Positions 1-9,685 of a DNA stretch of 64,000 bases are shown in pieces; positions within the stretch are counted from its first letter, which is position 1; every line of letters starts with the position of its first letter. The notes beneath the pieces were generated by a model. The model searched no databases and was not told the DNA's origin. It was given only the letters and a program-made list of their open reading frames with translations. Source of the DNA: Verrucomicrobiota bacterium (lineage in GTDB: Bacteria; Verrucomicrobiota; Kiritimatiellia; CAIVKH01); NCBI GenBank assembly GCA_024233345.1, contig JACKPT010000003.1:62001-126000 (forward strand), written 5' to 3'. The translations under genes were made by a program, and so were the position numbers.

Positions 1-2702
1 TGGTGCGCCGACCAGGCGAAGGTGTATAGGTACGGCATCAGCTTGTACCGGAACCATGCCAGTTCCCGCATGGCGAAGAAGTAGTCATCGCTATACCGCC
101 AAGGCTCGCGCTCGGCTGCGCTCTTCATCGAGTGGTTGCGCATCAGCGGATTGACCGCCCCCCACTGGGTCCATCGGGTGATCAACTCGGGGGTGGTTTC
201 GGTAACAAACCCGCCAAGATCATGGCCGAAGTTGACCTGTCCGGAGATCATCACGCTGTTTCCGAGGCGGATCCCGTAACGGGAGGCATCCCATTCCGCA
301 CGATTGTCTCCGCTCCAACTGGTGGCATATTTCTGAATCCCGGGGAAACCGGCCCGACTGATTACATACGGTCGCCGATCCGGGTGCTTCTCGCGCAGGG
401 CGGCAAAGGTGTATTTGGTCTCGTAGACGCAGAAGGTATTCTTCACATTTACATGCCAGCGCCGGGAGTCATAGTTGTTACCGAACCGGCCATCCATGTA
501 ATAAACGGCATTACGTGGCAGGGTTTCTGCATCGGCCGGTTCGTTGAGATCGTTCCACACCGCCTCAAACGGATAGCTATTGAAGAAGCCGACCAACTTA
601 TCCTTCCACCAGTTGCCGGCGGCAGTGCTGGTAAAATCGATCCAGGACACATTGCCAAAGAAGATCGGGGTGACCACCTGATAGGAATTGGTGGCATCCT
701 GCAGCAGCTTGACAAAGTGGAGTAGTCCGGCCGCCTCGCTCCACTTGGGGTCGGTGTTATTGATCCAGGGCTCGATAATCGGGATGATCCGCACCCCGCG
801 ATCCAGGCAGTAGTTGATCATGGCAGCCGGATCCGACCAATAGGAGCTGTTAAACACAAGCTGGTGGAGCTGGTTTGCTCCCTCGTAGTTGAACGCATTG
901 GGGTCGCCCTGATTGAAGTAGTCAAGATCCAGGTAGAGCACATCGAGCGGGAAGTCGCGGTTGATGAATTCCTGGGCAAGGTACTCAATCCAATTCTGAC
1001 TGGAATAGGACCAGCGGCACTGCTGGTAGCCCAGCGACCACTTGGGTACAAACGCGGGCAACCCGGTCAGCTCTGAATAGCGGGTCAGAATCTCCGGCAT
1101 CGCATGGGTATCCCCGCCGCCGATCACGAAGAAGTCCACCTGTCCATCGGCGGCTTCAAAGGAATAATGCTGATTCACGTTGCCATCGATACTCTGGGTA
1201 CCGAACCGGAACACCGGACGGGCCGGGTTGTTGAAGAACAGCCCATAGGCAAGGTTGGTGATCGAGCGCACCCCGTAGACAAACGGGAAGGTGTTGTACA
1301 TGGGGTTCCAATCCTCCTGCCATTGGAAGGTATCCGAATTCCACATTTGGATGTCCCGCCCCCGGCGGTTCAGGGAACGGGCCTCGGACCCGAGCCCGAA
1401 ATAGGCCTCGTCGGAGGGTGACTCGATGATCGCCTTGACCTTGAAATTCACGGGAAGAGCGTGGGTATAGCGGACATTGTCATAGGTCGAGTCAATCACC
1501 GGATCATAAAACTCGTCATACTCGAACCGGTAGGTCTTGAACAGGGTACGCCCCTGGCTGTCCTTCACCTCCACCCGGAAAGGGTCATTGGTCAACATAT
1601 CGACGGTGATGTCAGGAAGGGTCATGACGACCTTGCCCGGCTCGGTGGAAACGTTGACCGAAAAGGAGTCAAAGTCCTGCACAGTGCGATCCAGGCCAAC
1701 ATCGTCCTTGTCATAGAGTCCATTCCAGTGCCAGCGCACCCGCACCATATCCGATGCATAGGCGACCACTTCGCATTCACCTTTACCGGGGGCAAACTGA
1801 AACACCACCCGGTTGGTACCACCGGATGTATCGGTATACCAGTTGGTGGCCGCCCCGGGGGTGAAGGGGCCGTAGGTGGAAAATTCAAAATTCTGTCCGC
1901 CATTGTTGTCCCAGGCCAGGGTCAACGCATCCACCCCCACCCCGCCCGCACTCAGCAATTCACTCTGACTCGCGGTGGTGGTGAAGGCATACCATTTGTA
2001 ATTGGTGTTGCCGACCAGCGGGGAGAACTGAGCGGTGGCCACCCAGGAATCGACAAAATTGGTTCCGCCTTGATTGATGTTCGTGACGGTGACCATCGAA
2101 ATCGCGGAGGTGGCAATCCCATAGGTCGCAAAGTTATCATAGGAGTGGCGGACATAGACCTTCTCCTCCGGGGACGGCTCTTCCGACAGGGTGACTTTGA
2201 CCTCTACAATGGAGCCGGTGGCAAAGCCATACCCGGTCCCGCCGCTCACCGAGGTGATCTCCACCGGATTGGTGGAAATTTCCTGAATGGAAATATAGGA
2301 ATCGGCCAGGCCGGGATCCTTGGCGGTAAAGATGTAAAACTTGCCCTGGGTGCCCCCGCCGACCAGTTGGCTCGCGGTATCGCTCAAGGGTTGATAGTAC
2401 ATGATCCCCCATGAATTTTTGGCGAAACTCAGGTTGCCACCGTAATCATTATCCCAGTTGTTCCCGGTCACCATCTTGAAATTGAACGGCGAAATGGCAT
2501 TGGTCGCATAGGCATACATCCGGAACCACTCGGAAAATCCATCCGGCCCGTCGTATTTGAAGGTGGGACAATCCAGACTCCAACCGTTCCAATCACCAGG
2601 GAAATCGACTTCATCGGCGTTCCAGGCTCGGGCAGAACCGGCGAGCAAGATCACGCCAGCAGCGATGAACATCAGGGGGGTGCGAAACCACATTGTTTTC
2701 AT
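1..2702 (-). CDS. Secreted GH31 alpha-glucosidase, 3' end outside window
   Basis: Glycoside hydrolase family 31 enzyme, expected to cleave alpha-glucosidic (or alpha-xylosidic) bonds outside the cytoplasm. About 900 residues are readable in one open frame before the window ends. The start at 2702 has a good ribosome site (GGAGG, 5 nt upstream) and is followed by a signal peptide (about residues 1-26, ending GSARA). Residues 27-110 form a beta-rich domain beginning WNADEVDFPGDWNGW, of the kind that often precedes starch-active domains. The catalytic barrel shows the family nucleophile motif WNDLNEP with Asp718, and the SRAGFPG...SGDN block with acid/base Asp799. Substrate is not decided by the sequence. 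A 397-bp gap separates it from the upstream gene on the same strand, so it probably has its own promoter. Family assignment is firm; alpha-glucosidase is the most common activity of the family. Confidence 0.93.
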   Translation of the reverse strand, partial: MKTMWFRTPLMFIAAGVILLAGSARAWNADEVDFPGDWNGWSLDCPTFKYDGPDGFSEWFRMYAYATNAISPFNFKMVTGNNWDNDYGGNLSFAKNSWGIMYYQPLSDTASQLVGGGTQGKFYIFTAKDPGLADSYISIQEISTNPVEITSVSGGTGYGFATGSIVEVKVTLSEEPSPEEKVYVRHSYDNFATYGIATSAISMVTVTNINQGGTNFVDSWVATAQFSPLVGNTNYKWYAFTTTASQSELLSAGGVGVDALTLAWDNNGGQNFEFSTYGPFTPGAATNWYTDTSGGTNRVVFQFAPGKGECEVVAYASDMVRVRWHWNGLYDKDDVGLDRTVQDFDSFSVNVSTEPGKVVMTLPDITVDMLTNDPFRVEVKDSQGRTLFKTYRFEYDEFYDPVIDSTYDNVRYTHALPVNFKVKAIIESPSDEAYFGLGSEARSLNRRGRDIQMWNSDTFQWQEDWNPMYNTFPFVYGVRSITNLAYGLFFNNPARPVFRFGTQSIDGNVNQHYSFEAADGQVDFFVIGGGDTHAMPEILTRYSELTGLPAFVPKWSLGYQQCRWSYSSQNWIEYLAQEFINRDFPLDVLYLDLDYFNQGDPNAFNYEGANQLHQLVFNSSYWSDPAAMINYCLDRGVRIIPIIEPWINNTDPKWSEAAGLLHFVKLLQDATNSYQVVTPIFFGNVSWIDFTSTAAGNWWKDKLVGFFNSYPFEAVWNDLNEPADAETLPRNAVYYMDGRFGNNYDSRRWHVNVKNTFCVYETKYTFAALREKHPDRRPYVISRAGFPGIQKYATSWSGDNRAEWDASRYGIRLGNSVMISGQVNFGHDLGGFVTETTPELITRWTQWGAVNPLMRNHSMKSAAEREPWRYSDDYFFAMRELAWFRYKLMPYLYTFAWSAH

Positions 2703-3099
2703 AGGGACCTCCAGGGAATGACCGGGAATTGAGTAGAACGATTGAATGAACGCTTGATTCTCGTGGGCTGAATAGGACCGAACTGCATTACCCCGTGAAT
2801 CATCATCAACACAACGCATCAGCATACCTGTTCACTCACCACAGGTCAAGACAGGGCGAATGTCAGAGAGTCCCCCTTAATCCTTGGCGATACTTCGGCG
2901 TCGCATAGCTCCGCCCTCCACAACCATTTGGGGTGAGCTATGCGAGCCCGTGATACGATTGATTCAGATTCACCTATGTGGTGAAGGTAAAACGAGGTCG
3001 CTTGAGCCGTTTAAGTAATGCCCTAGCCGTACAGCGGTTCGCCGGGCCTGCCCGTGACAAACCGACCGGCCACAGATAAAAATTAAACGGCCCGACGGA
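2703..3099. other. Intergenic region upstream of the GH31 gene
   Basis: There is no convincing reading frame in this 397-bp gap. It separates the PAP2 gene from the GH31 gene on the same strand, so it should hold the GH31 promoter. The only marked structure is the inverted repeat at 2901-2945. No consensus promoter could be fixed by eye. Confidence 0.6.
2901..2945. repeat. 11-bp perfect inverted repeat (REP-like)
   Basis: The arm TCGCATAGCTC (2901-2911) and its exact reverse complement GAGCTATGCGA (2935-2945) flank a 23-nt spacer. The same 11-mer occurs once more at 60473-60483 near the IS element, followed by similar GC-rich sequence. This suggests a dispersed extragenic palindrome rather than a gene-specific site. 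There is no T-run on either side, so it is not a typical terminator. Confidence 0.6.
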
Positions 3100-3795
3100 T
3101 CAGGACCGGGGACTGGACCGCTTTATGCCTTTACGCCGCAGAATATGGCGCGCGGCAGCGGCGGAGGCTGAACCCCAGAAGATCCCGATGGCGGCCCCGA
3201 AGAAGACGTCGGAGGGATAGTGGTTCCGGGTATCCATGGAGGCCCAGCCAATGCCGCAGCTAATCGCAAACGCGGGCACCCCCAGCGGCGGATACAGCCG
3301 AAGGAGGGCGGAAGACATGCCCAGGGAGGTGCCGGTATGGCCGGAAGGGAAGCTCTGCAAGTGGTAGTTCAAGGTGGGGCCCACCCATGCAGTTTGCGGA
3401 AGCATCTTGGGACGGGGTCGGCCGGCGGTGAACCGAAGCGCATTGGTAGTGATTCCGGAGAGGCAACCGGAAAGAAAGATCGTCACCGCGATCATCCGCC
3501 AGGTTCTTCGTTTCAAAACATAGCCCCCGGCCAGCATGGTGAGGGTAAAGAACAGTGTATCGCGGAAATCGCCGAATTTTCGGAGTTTCATCGCGAAATA
3601 ATGGATAAAGGTTCTTTCCCGCTCCGGGTAGGTCAACACTGGATCGAACAAGGTCATCAGCAGAAGGGTGCCGAGGATAACCAAGACCCAGAACAGGATC
3701 AGCCAGGGCCGGTAGGCTTGGAACACCCACCGGAGGCCCGCCCACCAGCGGCGGACATCACCCCTGATCCCCTTGAAATAGCGCTTGGCATTCAT
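3100..3795 (-). CDS. PAP2-family membrane phosphatase
   Basis: 231-residue integral membrane phosphatase of the type 2 phosphatidic acid phosphatase superfamily, which removes phosphate from lipid phosphates such as undecaprenyl pyrophosphate, phosphatidic acid or lipid A. The three signature blocks are present in order: RFTAGRPRP, SFPSGHTG, and TRNHYPSD with the catalytic His and Asp. Five or six hydrophobic segments surround them. The start at 3795 shares an ATGA overlap with the stop of the upstream glycosyltransferase gene, so the two are translationally coupled. Next to GT39-like enzymes, the likely job is recycling of a polyprenyl carrier or dephosphorylation of a lipid acceptor; this is inferred from context. 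An upstream extension of the frame is possible but has no support. Confidence 0.88.
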   Translation of the reverse strand: MNAKRYFKGIRGDVRRWWAGLRWVFQAYRPWLILFWVLVILGTLLLMTLFDPVLTYPERERTFIHYFAMKLRKFGDFRDTLFFTLTMLAGGYVLKRRTWRMIAVTIFLSGCLSGITTNALRFTAGRPRPKMLPQTAWVGPTLNYHLQSFPSGHTGTSLGMSSALLRLYPPLGVPAFAISCGIGWASMDTRNHYPSDVFFGAAIGIFWGSASAAAARHILRRKGIKRSSPRS

Positions 3796-5510
3796 GGTCC
3801 TGTCTTTTTCGCCACCAGTAAACGAACATAACTGGATCGCGCGGGATTGATTCCTTCCACGACATCCACGTGATAACCGAGGGCTTCGAGTTCCTCGCGG
3901 GTCACCGGTCCGGCTTGTTCCCGGTCCGCCTGTCGCGACGGAGCGAAGAGTTGTCGGAAGGCGCGGTCCGCCTTTACTTCCCTCTCTCGAATCACCAGCG
4001 CCCGGGAGCCCGGCATTCCGAGAAAGGATGGGAGGTCCTCGCTGCGCAGGGTTTCCCATTTTCGGTCGGTATAGAAGACCACGCTCGGTTCGGTATAACC
4101 GGTAAAACCGCACTGCGTTTCGGGGGGCAGATCCGAAAGAAAGCGTGCCGCCGCCACTGCCGGATGGGCATGATGAAGCGAATGCCCGACCAGTACCACC
4201 CCGGCGGCACACACCAGGAGGGGACTCCAGAGCCTGGCCAGAGAGACCGTCCCATCATAGAGGCCCAGCCACAGAAGTCCCCCCAGTACCAAACCCAATC
4301 CGATCAGGGCGAGACCGGCCAGGGATACCGTGCTCGAGGTCACAAAGAAAAACAGCGCGGATCCCCCGAATACAAGGATCACGGCCAGGGTCCCAAAAAG
4401 GCCACGCACTCCACGTCGCCACCATACCGAGGCCTTGCTTTCCGAAGTCCGTGAAATGATCGCGTCAGCCAGTAGCAACATCCAGGCCGGGAAGGCCGGC
4501 ATGACATAGTGAGGCAACTTGGTGGCATAGAGACTGAACAACAGGTAGGTGCCCACGACCCAGGCAACCAGAAACCGCATCAACCGGTCGCGGTGGAAAT
4601 TCCGGCGGAGATGACCGAATCCCACGCCGAGAGAGGCTGACCAGGGAAAGAGGCTGATTGCGAGCGTCAGCAGATAAAAGGCGGCAGAGGCCATATGACC
4701 ATTGAAGGAGGCGTGTCCGCGCTCAATGACATGCTTGCCGATGCCTACTTGATAGAATTCCCCCCGCGTCATGATCAGGGCGGGAATTCCCCACGCACCG
4801 ACCAGGGCCAGCACCACCGCGAGCCCGGGCAGGAGTTTCAGGTTGCGCCAGGGCAGCGGCTTCCGATCGAACACCACACGAAAGAACAGTATGGTAAGGA
4901 GCGGGACTGCGAGCGCAACCGGTCCCTTGGCGAGAAAACCGAACCCCAGCGAACCATAGAGAATCCAGAACCAGCGGCGCGAGGCCTGCCCCGGAGCCAG
5001 CAGCAGATGAACCAAGGCGGCATGGCTCCAGAACACGCACAGGATCATGGGCATATCGGCCACAGCGGCCCGCCCGTGTTGAAGCATCTGAAAACAGGTC
5101 AGCATCATCAGGGCGGCAAGAAAAGCCTTCCGGTCATCCTGCAGCCAGCGCCGCCCCATGCCGTACAGACTCCATCCCAGCAACAGTGCACACACGACCG
5201 AAGGCAAGCGGGCGGTAAACTCGTTCACCCCTCCGGCCCCATATGCGGCAGCCATCATCCAGTAAATCAACGGCGGTTTGTCGAACCGGTACTCCTGGTT
5301 GAAATAGGGAACAATCCAGTCCTGCCGTTGCATCATTTCCCGGGTTGCCTGGGCAAACCGGGGTTCATCCCGGTCGATCAGGGGCAACGAGCCATTGCCG
5401 GGCAACAGAAAGATCAGACAAACCCAAGCCAGCGCGATGGCCCAGACGAACCCGGACACAGAGGATCGCGCGGGCGGGGACGAGGTGAGGGGGTGTTCAG
5501 TCCTGCTCAC
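3792..5510 (-). CDS. ArnT/PMT-like GT39-type membrane glycosyltransferase
   Basis: 572-residue polytopic membrane protein of the GT-C superfamily (ArnT/PMT_2 type), which transfers a sugar from a polyprenyl-phosphate donor on the periplasmic face. The N-terminal hydrophobic helix is followed by an acidic loop with RDEPRFA, the place of the catalytic Asp/Glu in ArnT and PMT proteins. DKPPLIYW then follows, the conserved second part of the ArnT/GT39 luminal loop. About ten further hydrophobic stretches lead to a soluble C-terminal domain of about 130 residues. It overlaps by ATGA both with the gene upstream (ending 5507) and with the PAP2 gene downstream, making a three-gene unit. Acceptor (lipid A, protein or polysaccharide) cannot be told from sequence. 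Confidence 0.88.
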   Translation of the reverse strand: MSRTEHPLTSSPPARSSVSGFVWAIALAWVCLIFLLPGNGSLPLIDRDEPRFAQATREMMQRQDWIVPYFNQEYRFDKPPLIYWMMAAAYGAGGVNEFTARLPSVVCALLLGWSLYGMGRRWLQDDRKAFLAALMMLTCFQMLQHGRAAVADMPMILCVFWSHAALVHLLLAPGQASRRWFWILYGSLGFGFLAKGPVALAVPLLTILFFRVVFDRKPLPWRNLKLLPGLAVVLALVGAWGIPALIMTRGEFYQVGIGKHVIERGHASFNGHMASAAFYLLTLAISLFPWSASLGVGFGHLRRNFHRDRLMRFLVAWVVGTYLLFSLYATKLPHYVMPAFPAWMLLLADAIISRTSESKASVWWRRGVRGLFGTLAVILVFGGSALFFFVTSSTVSLAGLALIGLGLVLGGLLWLGLYDGTVSLARLWSPLLVCAAGVVLVGHSLHHAHPAVAAARFLSDLPPETQCGFTGYTEPSVVFYTDRKWETLRSEDLPSFLGMPGSRALVIREREVKADRAFRQLFAPSRQADREQAGPVTREELEALGYHVDVVEGINPARSSYVRLLVAKKTGP

Positions 5511-7777
5511 CGGGACCCTCCGAGTTCAACGTAAAAAGCCTTGCCGTCACGGTAAAGTGCAAGCCGTTGCGTGATCTCCGCCACCGCATCGGAGGGGTGA
5601 TTGTGGCCCAAGAGTTCGAGCGCCCGCTGACTCGTGGCAATGGCATCCGTGAACCGGCCGACAGAAGCATAGGCGGCGGCAAGGGTATCGAGGCAGGAGG
5701 GATCCTTGAATCCGGTATTCCGGCATGCACGTTCGGCGAGGGCCACCGCCTCTTTCCGCTGAGGGGGCTCTCCCTGGGGCATCGTGGCATAGTGCCAGGC
5801 CAGGCCATTAAGGGCGCTGAGGTTTTCCGGATCCCCCTCCAGCGCGGCTCGGAAATCTGACACGGCGTCCTCGGTGCGGTGCAGGGTCTGCAATGCGACC
5901 CCGCGCGATGCGAGGAATTCCGGTTGTGGATCCAGTCGGACCGCCTCATCAAAAGCGGCCAGCGCCTCTTTTGTTCGGCCTGTCCGGGCAAGCGCCAGGC
6001 CCAGGTTCTGATACAGGTCGGCGGCATCCGGCGTCAATGCGAGGGCACGGGTAAAGACGTGGATGGCCTCCGGATTTTTCCCGAGCCGGGCCAACGCAAT
6101 ACCATAGCGGGAAAGATATCCCGGGCGATCGGGATCGGCGCGCAGGGCTTCAGCGAGACGGGCGGCCGCTTCCTGGTTTCGGTTCAACTGCAGCAGGGCC
6201 AGGCCATAGGTTCCGAGCGTCCGGGTGTGATGAGGGCGCACCTCCCAGGCCTTCCGCAGATAAGCTTCGGCTTGCTCAAACTGCTCATGGCTCATATGAC
6301 CGACCCCGCGGTAGTAGTACCAGTCCGCTTCGCTGGGTTGGTAGTCGGCCCAGTTGGGGGCCAGCACTGCGTACCCGGCGATCGCCGCCAACAAGGCAAG
6401 TCCGGCAGGGGCCAACTGACCGGACCGGAACCAACCGATCATGGCCCCCACCCCACAGGCCGCAAACAGCAAAACCAGGGGAAGCCAGGCCAACCGGTAG
6501 CGCTCGGCGGCAAAGAAGGGCCAATAGGAAAGGAAGCCAAACAGGACAAAGCAACCGGACATCACCACAAACGACCGAACCTGAGGATGAGCGCCGGACA
6601 GCCAGGGGGAGTCCCCGGAACCTGCTACCGGACAACGCCGGAACCAAAGCAAAAAGCCCGGCAGGGCCAACCCCATCATCAAGGCAAAGGATCCCGGCAA
6701 ACGCGACAGTACCGGCGAGAAGGCCCGCTCAAACGAGTCGGCCTTATTGTTTCCGACAATCGCCGACCCCCAGAATAGAAAAACCTTCTTCGCCATCAGG
6801 ATCAGAAAGGCATCAGGGTGGGAGCTGATCCAGTTCACGGCCAGCCCGCTGAAATACCGGGAAGCCTCCGCATGGCCCATCGGGTGTCCGATCTTTTGCT
6901 CCAACCGGGAGAGCAACTGGGGCACTTCATACACCGAGCCGAACGGGGCGATTTCCGGCGGCTCATTAAAAATTCCCTGCGAGGCATCGTTGTTGCCGAT
7001 GAACAAGTTGATCCCGGCGTTGGAGGTGATCAGGACCGCTTCCCCCGATACCCGGTAATTCCGGACGGCACTGACCGCGACAAGGGCGAACAGGGCGGTG
7101 GCAAAACCGACCGAGGCCAGCAGCCAGGCCCGGCGCTGGTCCGCTTCCCGAATCAATTTCCAGCCTGCCCACAAACCGATACCCACAGAAGCGGCCAACA
7201 TGTTGGGGCGGGTCAGGGCAAGCAGGCCGGCGACAACCCCGGCAATCAGCCCGCGCCGAAAGCCCGGTCGTTCAATCCAGCGACCCATGCTCCACAGAAA
7301 CACCAGGGTCAAGTTCACCAGCAGCGGCGGTTCCAACAGCTCCCCTTCAAAAAACACCAGGCTCCAATAGGTCGCCATGAACCCCGCCCACAATAGCGCG
7401 ATGCGGTCACCAAACCATCGGCGCCCAATGACAAAGGCGAGCCAGACATTCCATACCCCCATCAGAAGCTGCAGGATCACCGGGGCCTGATAGGTATTGG
7501 AAAGGAAACGATAGATCCCGGCGAGAAAATAGGGATACCCGGGGGGGCGGAAGAAGGGGGTGGAGGGGATTTCCGGATCGGGAAACCCTGGAGGCGGGGT
7601 CCAGTCCCCGCTCGCCAGCCCCCGGGCCCAGTAGTCATGAAACCCCGCGTCAGAGACCGGGAAGGAGAAATCCGGCTGAGCGGATCGTTCCAGATAGTAG
7701 GCCAGACGAAGACCGGCTGCCACCAGCAAAACCAGGGTAAGAATCAGCGAAACGGGTTGGAGAAAGCGGGATTTCAT
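5507..7777 (-). CDS. GT39-like membrane glycosyltransferase with C-terminal TPRs
   Basis: 756-residue protein. The first ~500 residues are polytopic membrane sequence of the PMT_2/GT39 type, with an extracytoplasmic first loop DAGFHDYWARG then FFRPPGYPY. The last ~240 residues are about seven tetratricopeptide repeats (for example AEAYLRKAWEVRPHH). It is a clear paralogue of the protein at 18122-19942: loop motifs, membrane part and TPR tail match. I chose the ATG at 7777, which gives a short basic N-terminus followed directly by the first membrane helix; an upstream start at 7888 would add a Cys-rich stretch with no family support. It is the first gene of a coupled unit with the ArnT-like and PAP2 genes. 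The TPR tail probably docks partners near the active site; this is inference. Confidence 0.85.
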   Translation of the reverse strand: MKSRFLQPVSLILTLVLLVAAGLRLAYYLERSAQPDFSFPVSDAGFHDYWARGLASGDWTPPPGFPDPEIPSTPFFRPPGYPYFLAGIYRFLSNTYQAPVILQLLMGVWNVWLAFVIGRRWFGDRIALLWAGFMATYWSLVFFEGELLEPPLLVNLTLVFLWSMGRWIERPGFRRGLIAGVVAGLLALTRPNMLAASVGIGLWAGWKLIREADQRRAWLLASVGFATALFALVAVSAVRNYRVSGEAVLITSNAGINLFIGNNDASQGIFNEPPEIAPFGSVYEVPQLLSRLEQKIGHPMGHAEASRYFSGLAVNWISSHPDAFLILMAKKVFLFWGSAIVGNNKADSFERAFSPVLSRLPGSFALMMGLALPGFLLWFRRCPVAGSGDSPWLSGAHPQVRSFVVMSGCFVLFGFLSYWPFFAAERYRLAWLPLVLLFAACGVGAMIGWFRSGQLAPAGLALLAAIAGYAVLAPNWADYQPSEADWYYYRGVGHMSHEQFEQAEAYLRKAWEVRPHHTRTLGTYGLALLQLNRNQEAAARLAEALRADPDRPGYLSRYGIALARLGKNPEAIHVFTRALALTPDAADLYQNLGLALARTGRTKEALAAFDEAVRLDPQPEFLASRGVALQTLHRTEDAVSDFRAALEGDPENLSALNGLAWHYATMPQGEPPQRKEAVALAERACRNTGFKDPSCLDTLAAAYASVGRFTDAIATSQRALELLGHNHPSDAVAEITQRLALYRDGKAFYVELGGSR

Positions 7778-7936
7778 AGCCTTGCAAATGTCGGCAAACT
7801 GTAAATCCGCCGAGGGGCGCGGGACCAGCAAAAACCAACCGGGTGACCCGGTGCGCCCGCAACATGATGATACACAAGGCAAAGGCAACTATTCGGTGGC
7901 CACAAGCAACCGGGGTGCAGTATAGGTTTTCACCGG

Positions 7937-9685
7937 ATGAAAACAAAATCCCTGATCGCCAAACTCGCCCTCTCCCTGACCATACCGCTGCTGCTGGTGG
8001 GAGGGGTTGAGCTTGTGCTCAGGTTAACCGGACAGGGCTACCCCACCCGTTTCCTTCTTTCCGCGGATATTGCCGGGAAGCCCCACTGGATCAACAATCC
8101 CTTTTATGGTTACCGGTTCTTTGACCCCCAACTCGCCCGCAACCCAGCGCCCCTTGCCATCGAACAGACGCCAATCGATCCTCCGACCACGGTCGTGGTG
8201 CTGGGCGAGTCGGCGGCCCAGGGCGACCCCATGCTGGAATTTGGGATGCCCCGGATGCTGGAAAAGCTGCTCAATCACATGGATTCATCAACCCGGTATC
8301 AGGTCGTCAATGGCGCGATGACCGCGATCAACTCCCCGGTCATCGTGGACATCGCCCGGGATCTTGCCGCACTGAAGCCGGAGCTGGCGGTGATCTACAT
8401 GGGGAACAACGAAGTGGTCGGGCCCTTTGGTCCGGGCACGGTGTTTACCTCCTTTCCGGGTCTGGCACGATGGACGCCATTCCGGGTCTGGCTCAGTACC
8501 TGGAAATTGTCTCAACTGCGATACTGGTTCGCCGGACCTGCCCGGCAGCAATGGACGGGGCTCGATCTTTTTGCCGGGATTCACCTGCCCGAGGGCGCGC
8601 CGGAATTGGAACCGATGTACCATGCATTCGAGCGGAATCTGAACCGAATCATCGACCAGTTCGAACAACATGGCACCCGGGTTCTGCTCTGCACGGTCGC
8701 GGTCAATCTGGCCGACTGTCCGCCCTTCGGTTCCGGGGATGAATCGGCCGCGAGCGCGTACCGGGAAGGCAAGGAATTGGAAGCAGCCGGTCGGCATGAT
8801 GAGGCCCTGGCCCGGCTTCGCAAGGCCCGTGACCTCGATACCCAACGGTTTCGTACCGACAGCAGGCTCAACCGGATCACACGGGAAACGGCAGCCCGGC
8901 GCGAGGTGGAACTACTGGATATCGAAGCGCTCTTCGACCAGGTGACCGGCACGATTCGGGCCCCCGGCGCCGAGCTATTCCTCGACCATGTGCACTTCAC
9001 CTTCACCGGCACCTGGGAATTGGCCCGATCCATCGCAGCCACCCTGCTGAACCAGGACCGGGCCACTACTCCATCCCTCGCCGATTGCCGGGAATGGATG
9101 TTCTTTACCCCGTGGGCGGAGAGACAGCAGGCCTCGGTGATGCTCTCCCGCCGGAAGACGCCTCCCCTGAAGAATCAAGCCAACAACCCGGAGCGAAGTG
9201 AAGCCCTTGCCCGGCAGGTGGCGGCCTGCTCCGAACAAATCGATGCCCTGGATCTTGGCACGGTGGAGGCGACCTACCGGACCCTTCGGGCAGCCGAACC
9301 TCAGGATTTCTTCCTTCCCTTCCATTGGGGAGCCATTCTCGCCGAATCCGGCCGTTGGCGGGATGCGGTCCCTCCCCTGACCAATGGATTGGCCCGGTTG
9401 CCCCTGCACTTTGAAGCCCGCATCCTTCCCGCCACCGCCCTGTGCCGGGCCGGAAAGCCCGAAGAAGGGGCCCGGGTGATGGTGGGCACATCCCCGCTTC
9501 ACGGATTCTACCTGGCCGACTATGCCGGGCAAGTCATGCACAGTCTGGCTCAGGATGGTTATCCTGCCGAAGCCCGCCGATTTCAGGCCGAGGTGCTGCG
9601 GCTTGCCCCGCAGTTTCCGCTCCGCGATTTCTTTGCCGGTCAGCCGGTTGAAAACCCGGGACAGGGCGGAGGACTCTATCCGTGA
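7937..9685 (+). CDS. Membrane-anchored SGNH/GDSL-type hydrolase with TPR segments
   Basis: 582-residue protein with an N-terminal membrane anchor (residues 8-28), then an SGNH-fold esterase/acyltransferase-type domain. Block I is VVLGESAAQGDP (Ser in GES instead of GDS), the oxyanion block is YMGNNEVVGPFG, and the catalytic Asp-His block is DHVHFTFTG. Between the second block (ending NLADCPP) and DHVHF lies an inserted helical hairpin of TPR type (EGKELEAAGRHDEALARLRK). More TPR-like helices make the C-terminal third. It is paralogous to the gene at 11376-13889. Proteins of this type act as O-acetyltransferases or deacetylases on polysaccharides or glycoproteins; the exact reaction is unknown here. 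It is divergent from the 7777 gene and its stop overlaps the GTG start of the next gene (GTGA). Confidence 0.8.
   Translation: MKTKSLIAKLALSLTIPLLLVGGVELVLRLTGQGYPTRFLLSADIAGKPHWINNPFYGYRFFDPQLARNPAPLAIEQTPIDPPTTVVVLGESAAQGDPMLEFGMPRMLEKLLNHMDSSTRYQVVNGAMTAINSPVIVDIARDLAALKPELAVIYMGNNEVVGPFGPGTVFTSFPGLARWTPFRVWLSTWKLSQLRYWFAGPARQQWTGLDLFAGIHLPEGAPELEPMYHAFERNLNRIIDQFEQHGTRVLLCTVAVNLADCPPFGSGDESAASAYREGKELEAAGRHDEALARLRKARDLDTQRFRTDSRLNRITRETAARREVELLDIEALFDQVTGTIRAPGAELFLDHVHFTFTGTWELARSIAATLLNQDRATTPSLADCREWMFFTPWAERQQASVMLSRRKTPPLKNQANNPERSEALARQVAACSEQIDALDLGTVEATYRTLRAAEPQDFFLPFHWGAILAESGRWRDAVPPLTNGLARLPLHFEARILPATALCRAGKPEEGARVMVGTSPLHGFYLADYAGQVMHSLAQDGYPAEARRFQAEVLRLAPQFPLRDFFAGQPVENPGQGGGLYP

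Noticed and set aside
1461..2414. 317-codon open frame on the plus strand
   Set aside because: It is antisense to the GH31 gene, whose minus frame shows the complete family motifs.
3100..4212. Longer start for the PAP2 gene at 4212
   Set aside because: The extra 139 codons are antisense-like Arg/Gly-rich sequence inside the glycosyltransferase gene; the ATGA-coupled start at 3795 fits the family length.
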